From NCBI GenBank assembly GCA_021229015.1, contig CM037789.1, forward strand, positions 31,358,036-31,422,035: a stretch of 64,000 nt of DNA, given 5' to 3'. Position 1 is the stretch's first letter. Every line of letters starts with the position of its first letter. The DNA is from Solen grandis. Lineage: Eukaryota; Mollusca; Bivalvia; Adapedonta; Solenidae. The translations under genes were made by a program, and so were the position numbers. Below the pieces are notes generated by a model. That model was not told where the DNA came from. It was given only the letters and a program-made list of their open reading frames with translations, and did not search any database. Below, piece by piece: positions 1-12,800 of the stretch.

Positions 1-539
1 GTCAAGCTTCTGTGAGCTTACAAAGTGTTTGATATTAAATTGAATAAAGCATATGGTTATATCTTTTGCATATTAATGCTCATTTGAATTAGATGATTTT
101 TCTTGATGATATATGAGAAAATTTTCATTCTCTGCAATATCTTCTGTGGGATTACAGCTGGCCTATTTTCTTTTCAGTGAAAAGCGTCTTAAAATTGATA
201 TAATTACAATTCAAATAAAGCTAATTCACAGTTATTTTTGTTTATATAAATTAAATATTTATTAAATTATAATTCATTGTAAATAAATAATTAACAGATT
301 CAAAACTACAGAGGTCATAAGTGCACAAGCATGGCAATGTGTTTACACAGCAATAATTTTGTTCTGTATGTGTTCTAGAGTCTATGTCAGTGAAACTTTG
401 AACTGGTAAAATTATAGTTATTGGGACCCTATAATAAAACGGTAGAATAAGTGAGACATTGTTTAAGGCATCTGACACCAGTGGTATTCGAATATTTGTG
501 TGATTTTATTTAATGGAATGTACACATGGTTGTGTGATT
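1..539. other. No gene seen
   Basis: AT-rich sequence with only chance frames. No La C-terminal exon is recognisable here. Confidence 0.6.
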
Positions 540-1215
540 TTGTATACAGGGACCTGATGTCAAATGTACCAAATATTTGTGAGGTTTTGTATGTTGGGAC
601 TCGATGTCAAAGGTACCCAATATTTGTGATTTTTTTTTTTGAGGTTCAAATTGAAACCCCGTTTATTTCCCCGTAATAGAGGACATGGGGTCGGGGCCAT
701 CCCCATGTACCCTTACAAAATACTGCATGCATTCACGAAATACAGATTGTATCAATTATAATTTACACTGATATATGTTTTTATTTGACAGTTTTTTCCT
801 AAATCTATATAACATCACTTGATGCAACATGATATTTAAAATAATTTGATCATTATTCATTATGTTCTTTCACGCTATCGTTAGAAGATAATTAAATCGT
901 ACATTTTTAATCAAAAATATTTGTGAGGTTTTGTATACTGAGACACGATATCAAATGTACCCAATATTTGTGAGTTTTTGTATATTTGGACCCGATGCCA
1001 AATGTACCCAATATTTGTGAGGTTTTGTAAATTGGAACCCGATGTCAAAGGTACCCAAATATTTGTGAGGTTTTGTATATTGGGACCCGATGTCAAATGT
1101 ACCCAATATTTGTGAGGTTTTGTATATTGGGACCCGATGTCAAATGTACCCAATATTTGTGAGGTTTTGTATATTTGGACCTGATGTCAAAGGTACCCAA
1201 TATAAATTTTGTGAG
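540..1215 (+). repeat. ~48-bp minisatellite with an internal insert
   Basis: About nine units of the type CCAATATTTGTGAGGTTTTG + TATATTGGGACCCGATGTCA. Two units lie left of an unrelated 285-bp block (632-916) and the rest right of it. The long frames here on both strands are products of the repeat. Confidence 0.8.
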
Positions 1216-1299
1216 ATGTTGTACCACTGTACTGTCTCAACCATGGGTTCTAACCACACAACCACTCTAAATTTCTATCCAGAATGTTTAAGTTGTGTG

Positions 1300-1480
1300 C
1301 ATGTATGTGTAGATCTTTCCCAAATATTCCATTTTAAATGTGTGGCTCTTTTCCAAGCATTCCTTTTTCAATGTGTAGATATTTCCCAAAGCTTCCCTTT
1401 TCAAGGGAATGTAGATCTTACACAAGCTTTTCATGTTCCCATTTAAAATGTGTCAATTTCATATGCTTTTCACTTAATAA
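1300..1480 (+). repeat. Degenerate ~35-bp tandem repeat
   Basis: The phrase TGTGTAGAT.TTTCCCAAA recurs with variation at about 1306, 1340, 1371, 1410 and 1448. Confidence 0.4.
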
Positions 1481-1647
1481 TGTGTAAATATTTCAAATGT
1501 TTATATGACTTTGTGTCAAAATACATCACATTAATCCCCTGAGAGTATAGCAACATCCAAATACGTGTACCATTATTCTATCCAACTGATGAGATAATTA
1601 CAAAAAGTACACCAGGTAGATATTGCAATCATTAATTAACTTTATAA

Positions 1648-1888
1648 CCACATGGAAGCTACCTTACCAGACAGACAGGTGATAACTTGAGGTGCCTGAA
1701 GAATGTCCCCTTGTACATATACTACAAGTACATGGGGGACATTTGTCAGGCACTGTTTGACAGCCTAGATCAGACTGCAAACAACGGTGTCCATTGCAGC
1801 CTAATATTTGTGCATTGTGAAGGTACCAATGACAAGCAGTGAGATACTGTCACTATGACAATATTCAAGACAGCTTCCATGTGGTATA
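1648..1888. mobile_element. Possible MITE with internal hairpin
   Basis: CCACATGGAAGCT near 1648 is inverted at 1873-1886. Inside, 1692-1757 folds on itself (GTGCCTGA..TGTCCCC against GGGGACATTTGTCAGGCAC). Confidence 0.35.
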
Positions 1889-2258
1889 TAGAGACAAGCA
1901 GAGAACCCGGGAGCTTTTTTCAGTGCTCACTGTTTGGAAAGTGACAGGAATTCATTTTTTTTCATTCCCTGAAGTAGGGCTGGTTGCCATGGTAATTTAT
2001 TTGTAGTAAAACCAGTGTCAAGGATCACCTGGTCTTTTCAGACAACCTTTTCTATGCCACCTATAAATTACCATAATAAGGAATTTTATTTATCTCAGCA
2101 GCTGCCCAACAAGCCATGAATCTACATTGTCTAAATTACCACCCAACCCATTTACCAATCAATCAATCAGATTTTGACCCGTCTTAACTTTTTTCACAAA
2201 TTTCTTTTTTGTCTCAAAGTTTACCCATGACAAGAAATAATTGAAGTTCCTTGTGTTT

Positions 2259-2358
2259 NNNNNNNNNNNNNNNNNNNNNNNNNNNNNNNNNNNNNNNNNN
2301 NNNNNNNNNNNNNNNNNNNNNNNNNNNNNNNNNNNNNNNNNNNNNNNNNNNNNNNNNN
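2259..2358. other. Assembly gap (100 N)
   Basis: Exactly 100 N, a conventional placeholder of unknown true length. Translated frames across it are meaningless. Confidence 1.
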
Positions 2359-2522
2359 CCAATATCATCATTACCAGTAACATCAATATATCAAAATCAT
2401 TTAATATCAATATTAACCAAATCAATATCATCAGTGTCACAAATCATGTGTGTCAATATCAAAATCATGTGTGTCATTATCATCATCTTCATTATCCACA
2501 TAAAGGCAATCATCTGCAGCGC

Positions 2523-3558
2523 CAGGGTTCCCACTGGCCATCGCCATTGTCGCCAATGGCGCCAGAAAAAAAAATCTGGCTCCAAAAAATTTGAAATGGC
2601 GAAAGGTTATGACGCCTTATTTTTCATAATTGGCGCCGCATAATAAACTTGTGTTTTTGCTTGGTTCCCGATTTTTCATTCTCCGCATATTAACCGCAAT
2701 GAAAAGCGGATCACCAATTGGTTTACGCAAGCGTGTTTACCGTTATCGTGTAATCTTAATGATGGGTCTATTGTTTGTCACAGCAGGTGACAAAAGATTA
2801 TTCTTATCCATTCATCGATTACGTAATCATGCTGCAGTAAATGACCAGAGGACATGTGACCTCACTTACTTTGGCAAACAGCAAATTGCAAATTCTTGGA
2901 CAGTGTTTGATCAGCTGATTTTGACATGTCGGCTGCTAATTTACAGATCCAGCCATGATCAGTTTCATGTAAATTAGTCTTTGTAAGTAAAACATATTGA
3001 AGTATGAAATGCAATAGTTGTAGAGGTTTAGTTTGAGATTTTGATATATTCAAGTAGTTCTTGACTTGGCTAAGCTTGGTCACAAGGCTGACTAGTTTTG
3101 CTGCACCGAGTTTTCTTTCTATCAATGTTTTTTTCCATTGAAAAATATTTCCACTACTAAGACAAAGTTCTAAAACATGTTTTTCTTTTATTTGTTTTAT
3201 TTTTGAGGTTTTTCAGTTATTGCAGGTAGATAGATCAAAGGGGAAACAAATCAATTGCATAATGATTTAAAGTTTTTCTTCCTCCCTTCATAAAATTTAC
3301 AATTATTAAATAAATAACATCTCTTCAATTAAATATTATATCCTGAGTAAATGTGTGTGTGAGTAGTTTGAATATACCTGGTAATACAATTTAATACATA
3401 TGGTACCTGTTTTTAAAGGGAGAAAAAATAAACATAATAAAAATATATATTTGAGCCATTGGCACTAAATTTGGCACAAACTTCCTTAATTTGGCTCCAA
3501 GTTTTCTCGTTTGGCGAAAGTTGTGGTGCAAACTTTTTTTCAGCCAGGGTGAACCCTG
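2523..3558. mobile_element. Possible hAT-like element
   Basis: The left end CAGGGTTCCCACTGGC and the right-end complement CAGGGTTCACCCTGGC form imperfect TIRs of hAT style. AGCGC flanks both ends (2518-2522, 3559-3563) as a 5-bp duplication. No transposase frame is visible inside, so it is non-autonomous. Confidence 0.4.
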
Positions 3559-3759
3559 AGCGCCCTCATAACAAGTGTCTTTCATTATACATCCTTCAAA
3601 ACAATTGTGTCCCAATACAGGCCCATTCAAATGTATGCCATTTAAAACAAACCCCCCACAAATAAATGAAAAACATAACACTTTCAACAAATGTATCTCA
3701 AGAGTAATTTTCCTATTAAAATCTGTAACTCACTTTACCATCAAAGAACAAACACTTAC

Positions 3760-3831
3760 TTTTCTTTCTTTTCATCTTTTCCCTTTTGCAATTTCTTCTT
3801 TTCCTCAGCCTTTTCACTGAAGTAATCATTT
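3760..3831 (-). CDS. SSB: La exon 7
   Basis: The first base completes a Lys codon, then NDYFSEKAEEKKKLQ and a Lys-rich run to donor GTAAGT. This DYF plus charged helix follows RRM1 in La proteins. The next exon is not seen in positions 1-3759. Confidence 0.85.
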
Positions 3832-6800
3832 CTGAAAAATAAAAAGCAATAACTGTACAAAATTAGCTACAAAGGGGTCACTCCTGTACATGGAGTAAAG
3901 GGTTAAACAAGCCATTACTGATTATTAGAAAAGCAGCGCTCCCATTCATTGCTGCATAATGTGGCATTTTGGGGATATTTGGACTAGTGGATTTGTCATC
4001 CTAACCGCAACCTTTTAATATGAATCGTGCTATGTAACATTTTTAAAATTAGCAAATTTTCATGACAGTCCTGATGAGGATATGCTTCAGATTTTATGAA
4101 TTTATCGTCTATTGTAAGCCAGGTCTCATCTGCATATATATAAAGAAGGCTGGTGAGCCCTTCTGGCTTTCAATGGACATTATGTGTCCTGTCTGAAATG
4201 TGCTCAGAAGCATTTTAATTGGTCATTATGGGTCTAATCAGTATCTTATAAACAACATGAGCCAAGTAGTACATGACTGACATATGTAGTGAAACATTAA
4301 GTAGTGGGTATCCAACAACGTACAAATACTTTTACATGTACATATGGTCCATATATTGTTTGTTTATTGGGTCTGACTTCAAACAGGCAGTATTTGGGTC
4401 ATTTGGAGATGATGTCTTATAGCAACAGTTAGTGCTGCCACACTGCAGCATCATGCCGTAGACATGGGGCATGATACCACACCCAGTCACATTATCCTGA
4501 CACTGGGCCTACCAGTCCTAGAACTACCCTTATATGCTTAGCACCAAGCAAGGGAGTTATACCAGTACCATTTTATATGACTTTGGTATGCTGTGGCCAG
4601 GGATTGAACTCACCACCTCCAAATTCCAAATAGAATGCTCTAACCAGACAGCCACCAGGGCCGGTCCACTACTTACTTGAATTTCCTAACTAGCTCTATC
4701 TCACTGAATGTCACTGAATTTTCCTTGACGTATTTCCTGGCATCTTCAATCTTGGCAAAGGTTGCAAAAATGGAACCCTGTAAATAAATAAATAAATATA
4801 TGCAGTGTTTTTTTTTAAATGTGAAAATGGAGATTCTTCTTTTACCACCAACATTTTTTCTCTGGAACCAACTAATACTGACCATTTATTAAATGCAAAA
4901 TCATATTTTCAGATTTTTATACTTTTGCATTCCATTTAACCCTTTAATTCTTGAGTATTCATCTATAAATTTGTGACTTGATGAATTACTTATTAACTGT
5001 ACATTAAAAGCTATATGAAGCTATAGGTGTGAAATACACAGCATCTGTAACCTGGGGCCGAAATTTTAGTTTGAGAGTTCCAGCCATCAGTGTTCCACGT
5101 ATCCCAGGTTGAACAATAAGGAATTAAGAACAGTTTAACTTTTGCAGGGACCATGTTCGAGTAAAGTATGGTGTTCCAGTTTTCAGTGTTCCAGTCACCG
5201 AAGTTTGACTGTAATATGTTCGCCTATTTACCTGTTTACATCACTGCAACACAGAAGTTACTAAGTACAGACATAGCCTGCACATCAATTTTCCCTACGA
5301 ATATTTTCCCCTGACAACATTTTCCCTTATGAAAGGGCCCTGCTACCATTCCCCTATAAGTGGGGGAAAAATCACTGCTATTTCCTACTGATGAAAGCCT
5401 TTCTGAAGAAAGATGTGACCATAAACACTGTAAAGAGCTGCTTTCACTCTGATCTGGTTTTTCAAAGATCGAAAACAGTGAAACAATAGATTTCCCCATT
5501 GCATAACCCTTTACCTTATAAATGTTTATATACAAATGTATGACTTGGTGTATATTAGTTTACTGCACCCTAAATGGCACATGAAAAAAAAGATGTTTTC
5601 CTTAGCTATACAGGCTGTCCTGAATCTGAGTTACAATATTGTATGAGCAAGCAGTGCAGATGCTGATCAGACAGTCCTTACAGGAATGGTTGGATCTGGA
5701 TGTGCTCTGTTTGCCAATGTGCCAATGCAAGTCTATATGAAGTAAAGGGTAAAAAAAGAAAAGTCCCAGACTCACAAGTAAGAACAAAGCAGTACTAACC
5801 TTGAACTCTTTGTTCTCATCCTTCCTCATAAGGACAAAATCTACTGTACCATACTGCTCCAGGAATTCTTGGACTGTGTCTAGTTTTGTGTCCAGGGGAA
5901 ATCCTTTCTGTAAACATAATTCATAGTTCCAGTCTGTCATCAGAACAGAATAGAACAGCTTGCAGAAAAAAAAAAATCTTAGTAAAACACATACAGATGA
6001 GATTTGTTACTCTGGTTTCTATCAATCAATTGCAAGTCAACAGGAAATGTACTGGCATATATTGGGTAGTTCTTCAAACCTACAATTTTCATTTACATTT
6101 CCTCAATATAATGATTCAAAACTTAAATATAAATATCAACAAGTATTATTCAGCTACGTGATAAACTTGTCTGAATTTTTGTGAATCAGGAATGGTCGAT
6201 TCTGTTCATAGAATCCAACCTTACTTAAAATATTACATTGATAAATTTTGTAGCATCATAATAATATTGGGGACAGAAACAGAAGAATCTAAACTCACTT
6301 GTTGCAGAGCCTAAACATTGTTTCTGATTATATAAGTGATTTTCTCTAAATATAAATTACTTCTATGCTCAAAGTGTAATTACAAAAAGAAAGCTACAGA
6401 GAGTTATTTGACATACTGTGTAAACTGTTCTAGCCGCAACTTCCTTCCGTCTTTCTTCTGTGTTCTCAGGCATAGGTTTGCTAGGATTTCGACGTATTTT
6501 TGTTCCATCCTCACTGACCTTATTATAGACAAAATCCAAAATCATCATTTTTTTCTGTAATAATTACATAAAACTAAGCATGAATTTAACAAAATCCATG
6601 CTTAAAGCTAGTCTTTAGTATACATTCAACTTCCCCTCTACCCAAAGGGTTGCTGATTTATACAAAGGTTACAACCTCAGTATTTAATCTGGAAAGAATT
6701 CAGTTGCTGACAACAAAGCATTGTAGATCTATTATAAGATCTTGCCCCATGTTCTCAAAAATACTTATGTAATCTCAAGCTCAAAGTTGAATATTAGTAC

Positions 6801-9800
6801 ATGTATGGTACTTAAATCCCTATGAAACTTTGTGTCTTAAATATGAAAATCATACTTTAGCAAAAACTGTATATCTGAAAACTTGGAGCCTTTTGTTAAA
6901 ATATTCTGTCAGAAATATCATATAACTATGATATTCTTGAGACTTTAGCATTTGCCTGGGCTTATTCAACAGGACCAGTGGCCCACAGGAATATTTCAAC
7001 TTCCAGTAAAAACTAAATTCCACAATTTGCACCATTCAGCACAATACCTACCTCTAACAATCCAGACTCTGATTTTTTCAGGGCTTCTGCAATCTCCTTC
7101 AAATCCTCTGACAATTGCTTCAGTCTGTTAAACTTGATCATTGTCTCTAGTGTAACCCCTGAGTTCCAAGTTAAGGCCAACTTTAGGGTTTTCACTTGTA
7201 CATTCATGTTGTTGTTGTGATTTTGTTGTTTTTTAACCCTTTCCCTCATATAGACTCATTTTAATGCACTCAACAGGTACCACTAAAGCCTGATCTGCAG
7301 AAAACCACAGTTAAACCTTACCAATTTTAATTATAAAGTCTTCATTTCAAGACCACTGAGGAGCAGCGAACAGCATAAAACTTGATCAGCCTGCGAGTTA
7401 CTCGCAGGCTGATCTGGTTTTATGTTGTTCGCATAGGTCTTTTCATGGTTTCCTCTATGAGGGAAAGGGTTAATACCTTTTATTTTTAATCTTTTCCTTA
7501 TATTAATGACAGTGTTAATCCAAATCAGCCAGCTGATGGGTAAAGAAAAATATGTAGCAGTGAGAGGGAAGGATTTTTTTCAATGTAAACATTTAGATGG
7601 TTTTGACTTTTTTCACAAAAATCTATGCGACACTCATTAATATGGAAGTAAAAAGCCAATGTGACATTTTCTGTTAAATTTAACAGTGGCACAGGGTCCC
7701 CTCCTTTCCTTTCCCAGTCACTTATGCAGTTAAAGCAAAACTGAACAAGATGCTTTTTCAATATTAAGTTTATAATTTACTGAAATGACCATCAAATTCA
7801 TCATCAAATCAGTACAAATGTTATTGTAGCTCTTTCCTTTCCTAAACACTTTTTATACTACCTCTTGCTTCCTTCACCTCAGTAAGAACATTTAGGCAAT
7901 GAATTTTGTGGCTCTTTGTAGCTAATAAAAACAAGAAAGTCAGTAGAACTGACAGATGCTCCCCGAAGAACATCATTGTTACAAATAAGACCTTGGTCAA
8001 TGGGTGGGAGGATGTAGGAACTGGGTCAAGCCGAAGATATGCGCATCTCCTCTTTGTAATAAAGCTTCACATAAAGTTTTGTTGAAATCAAGCTATTAGT
8101 TCCTGAGAAATAGCCCGGAGAAGAATCATACTAGATATACCGCTTGCATAAAAGTCAAAGGACCATAACTCCGTGAAAAATTGAGGGACTTCCCCCTATG
8201 CAAATCTTCTCTTGGTAATAAAGCTTTCCATAAAGTTTCGTTGAATTCCATTATTTTCTGAGAAATAGCCCAGACAAGATTCATGCAATATGTACTATAG
8301 GTCGAAAAATCAAGGGGCCATAACTCTGTGAAAAATTGAGGACCAGGTCACGCCGACGATATGCGTATCTACTCTTGGTAATTAAGCTTCCAATAAAGTT
8401 TCGTTGAATTAAAGCTTTATTTCCTGAGAAATAGCCCGGCAATAATCATGCAACATGAACTATAGGCCGAAAAGTCAAGGGGCCATAACTCTGTGAAAAA
8501 TTTAGGAACCAGGCCACGCCGACGATATGCGTATCTACACTTGGTAATAAAGCTTCACAAAAAGTTTCGTTGAATTCAAGCCATTAGTTCCTGAGAAATA
8601 GCCCGGACAGAATCATGCAATATGTACTATAGGCCGAAAAGTCAAGGGGCCATAACTCTTTGAAATATTTAGGGACCAGGTCATGCTGACGATATGTGTA
8701 TCTCCTCTTGGTAATAAAGCTTCCCATAAAGTTTTGTTGAATTCAAGCCATTAGTTCCTGAGAAATAGCCCGGACAAGAATCATGCAATATGTACTATAG
8801 GCCGAAAAGTCAAGGGGCCATAACTCTTTGAAATATTTAGGAACCGGGTCATGCTGATGATATGCGCATCTCCTCTTGGTAATAAAGCTTCCCATAAAGT
8901 TTCGTTGAATTCAAGCCATTAGTTCCTGAGAAATAGCCCGGACAAGAATCATGCAATATGTACTATAGGCCGAAAAGTCAAGGGGCCATAACTCTTTGAA
9001 AAATTTAGGAACCGGGTCATGCTGACGATATGCGCATCTCCTCTTGGTAATAAAGCTTCCCATAAAGTTTCGTTGAATTCAAGCCATTAGTTCCTGAGAA
9101 ATAGCCCGGACAAGAATCATGCAATATGTACTATAGGCCGAAAAGTCAATGGGCCATAACTCTTTGAAAAATTTAGGAACCGGGTCATGCTGAGGATATG
9201 CGCAGCTCCTCTTGGTAATAAAGCTTCCCATAAAGTTTCGTTGAATTCAAGCCATTAGTTCCTGAGAAATAGTCCGGACAAGGAAAGTGGTACGGACGAA
9301 CGGACGGACGGAGCGGCGACTATATGCGTCACCTTCGGTGAGCATAAAAAATGGAATTTTTATTTCTTGAAAATTTGACTATTTTGTTAACTTTTCAAAC
9401 AGTCCACCCTATAATCCACCATTAATGATATCTGACCAAGCAAATACACTAGAAGACTTGTATGTTAGACACCATTTTGATCTACTTATAAATCTAATGT
9501 AGTACAAAATCAAAAACAGTATTTTTTACCTGTATGATTTTTATCAGCAAGGTTGAAAGAGTTCTTTGCATACTCTACTAGTATACTTGTATAGAACTAC
9601 ACCATATGTTTATATATTGACATACTCTACTAGTATACTTGTATAGAACTACACCATATGTTTATATATTGACATACTCTACTAGTATACTTGTATAGAA
9701 CTACACCATATGTTTATATATTGACATACTCTACTAGTATACTTGTATAGAACTACACCATATGTTTATATATTGACATACTCTACTAGTATACTTGTAT

Positions 9801-12800
9801 AGAACTACACTATATGTTTATATATTGACATACTCTACTAGTATACTTGTATAGAACTACACCATATGTTTATATATTGACATACTCTACTAGTATACTT
9901 GTATAGAACTACACCATATGTTTATATATTGATTAAAAGGATACAGCCATCATCCTCTTTAATCTTCTCCTGAAGGAACCTGTCTTTTGGAAGATTGGAG
10001 TCCCCAAAGTAATACTGAAAATAAAATTCATTCTTCTACAATAACCTATACATTAAATTATTGTTTTTATACCAAATAATTATTGTCAGTGTGACAAAGA
10101 ACTGAAATAAATGCATAGATCAAATCATCTTTGCAGAATGGTTATTTGTTTTAATAGAAAATAGATGTTGTGTACTAGAAACCATCTTGAAAACAGTATT
10201 TTCATTAAAATAGTTGCACAGACCACAAAGAAAAAGTAAATATATATATATATTGTAATTTTTTGTTGCAACCTTTTGTCTGAGTACCACACAATGTTTC
10301 TCTGTTCCTGTAAGGTTGGATGAATTTTCCTATCACCAATGCTAGATAAATTTTGTCAGACGGCCTATCTGCCATGCACCAATATTAGACTCGCACACCA
10401 GGTAGACCCCATGTGGATATAGCAAGTTTCCCGTTTGGCATCCATAATATTGTCAGACATCATATGTTGACTGAGCGACTCCCTGCATAAGATGTGCGAG
10501 CATCGGCAAGCTCTTATTGGCTTCACAATGTTCTAAATCCATGCAGCCATTGCAAGAATCCAATGCCAGCTACTCTTTACTTCTTGATTTGACTATTTGA
10601 GTTTACCATCGCTTCAACAGTATTTCAGTCATTCAGCAACGTGACGACGTCCAGTTAAGTACAGGTGGAGGAAGACCCCGAATGCACAGAGGCATCTGGG
10701 TAGGACCACCAACATACCGCAAGCCAGCTGGAAGGCTTCCTCACATGAAAATCCGAATGACCCTGCCGGGATTCGAACCCACACGGTGAGGGGCTGAGTG
10801 AGTGTTAAAGTCAGCGATTTTACCCTCTCAGCCATGGAGGCCCCTCTTTACTCTTAAGCTCAGCAAGAACTTTGGAGCCTATCTGAATAAATCTAACCTC
10901 TATCATTGATATGACATCTGAATGAAATAAAAGATGATACGATTCAGGTACCCTGCAGTTCAGCTCAGATTCAGATATTATCCTCTCAAAAATTTATTAT
11001 TCAATTTTATCATAATCTACATCAATATTTTACCTGTAATAATACGATTTTAGTTTTTCCAATAAGTGAATTCTGCTTGTTATCTTATACCTGGGGTCTA
11101 AAGAGTTTGTTTAAATCCTGCATTGTCAACAACAGAATTGGGACGCAAAATGTTTCCACACATTTGATTTTAATGATGTCAGTGGATCAACCGGCTGTTT
11201 TTTTGTCTGTCATTTTTTTTTCTATTTACATGCGACATACTGAAAGAAATGATGTGCATTGATTGGATAATTCTACTGCAAGTGTACTGCTTTGACAGTG
11301 CCTATACATACTGAACTGAAGACTCTAAGCCAAAGTTGGATAATCGATCCTAAAGCATCAACTCGACCAGTGTACTCATACATATTTGAACTACAGCAGG
11401 GTTTTCCCAGGCTCAAAAAATTGCCCATGTTGACCCTCAAACTGTGTAAATGACCATCAAATATTTCAAAATTTGTCTCTTTTATCTATATATCATTCGG
11501 TCATTGGGTGAACCGTTGCAATCCTAATGGACAGTAGCATACTATTACCTAATGGTCACTTTTGTTCACTCAACTCTTTTTCTCTTACCACTTTTCATCT
11601 TTATAGTCAACACATTAATTCAATTTACAAAAAAAACTTATCATATACTTTGTATTATACAACCTGTGGAAAAAATAAAACAAATTTTCAAAACCGTTTA
11701 ATATTCTTCTTCTTCTTCTTCCTTGATGTACATAACCCACTCTGGGGTATTGTCGTACATGAGTGTATGTACAAAGATGTGTGTACGGCGCGCATGTATG
11801 TACAGTGCAGAGTAAAAACAGTTAAAACAGGCAAATTCTCAGTTTACCCCAGCGTCACCAGGCCTCTCTTGAAAGCCTCTACGCTATCGACAGAGATAAT
11901 TTGCATGGGAAGCTGGTTCCACAGTCTGATAGCAGAGGGAAAGAAAGAGTGCAGATAGGCATCTGTACGACAAAAGGGTAAGAGGTAGCGGGTGCCGTGC
12001 CCGCAGGTATTTATGGCTGATGGGTGAAGGAAGGTTTCTGGAGGGATGTCAATGAGGCCATGAACAATCCTATAGACCATAACTAGCTTGGCATGGGAGC
12101 GTCGTTCGTCAAGGGGCTGCCATCCTAGGTCAGCTACCATCTGGCTGGTGCTGCACGTGGTGAGATAATTCCCCTTCACGAAGCGTGCTGCTCTACGCTG
12201 TACAGCTTCGAGGCTGCTGATGCCAGCTTTGGTGTGGGGGTCCCAGGCAGAACTTGCATATTCCATGACTGGCCTGACAAGGGTTTGGTAACACTGGGCC
12301 TTGATGTTCTGAGGGCAACTTGACAGGTTTCGTCGGAGGAAAGCAAGGCTGTTGTTAGCTTTCTTTGCAGTTTCTGCTATGTGGTGATTCATGTTTAGCT
12401 TCTCGTCTATGTAGACCCCAAGGTATTTCCCCACCTTCACTACTTGGAGCTCGCTATTGTGGATACAGTATATGGTCTTGATAGGATTTCTCTTCCTTGT
12501 GATGCGGACCACCTCACACTTTGAAGGGTTAAATGACATCAGCCAGTCATGTTCCCATTTTTGGAGCTTGTCTAAGTCGTCCTGCAAGGCTTTGGCATCT
12601 TCTGTGGTGCGGATTCTTCTATACAGGAGACTATCATCGGCGAAAAGCCGTGTTGGGGATGTAGTGTGAAGTGGTAGGTCATTGATGTACAGGAGGAAGA
12701 GAAGAGGTCCGATCACTGATCCTTGAGGCACGCCGGAAGTGACAGGTGCTGTATCAGAGGACTCTCCTTCCACCAAGACTTGCTGGGTCCTATCTGTTAG

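Noticed and set aside
911..1446. Open frames across the 48-bp repeat on both strands
   Set aside because: They are periodic translations of a minisatellite with no codon-level conservation.
2159..2643. Frames spanning 2259-2358
   Set aside because: They run through an N gap and cannot be read.
10750..10843. tRNA gene on the minus strand
   Set aside because: The A and B boxes belong to a SINE head: mismatched stems, a SINE body follows, and target duplications flank it. The same applies near 22360, 39880 and 56925.
12457..12669. Plus-strand frame inside the LINE RT
   Set aside because: It is a shadow of the minus-strand RT gene.
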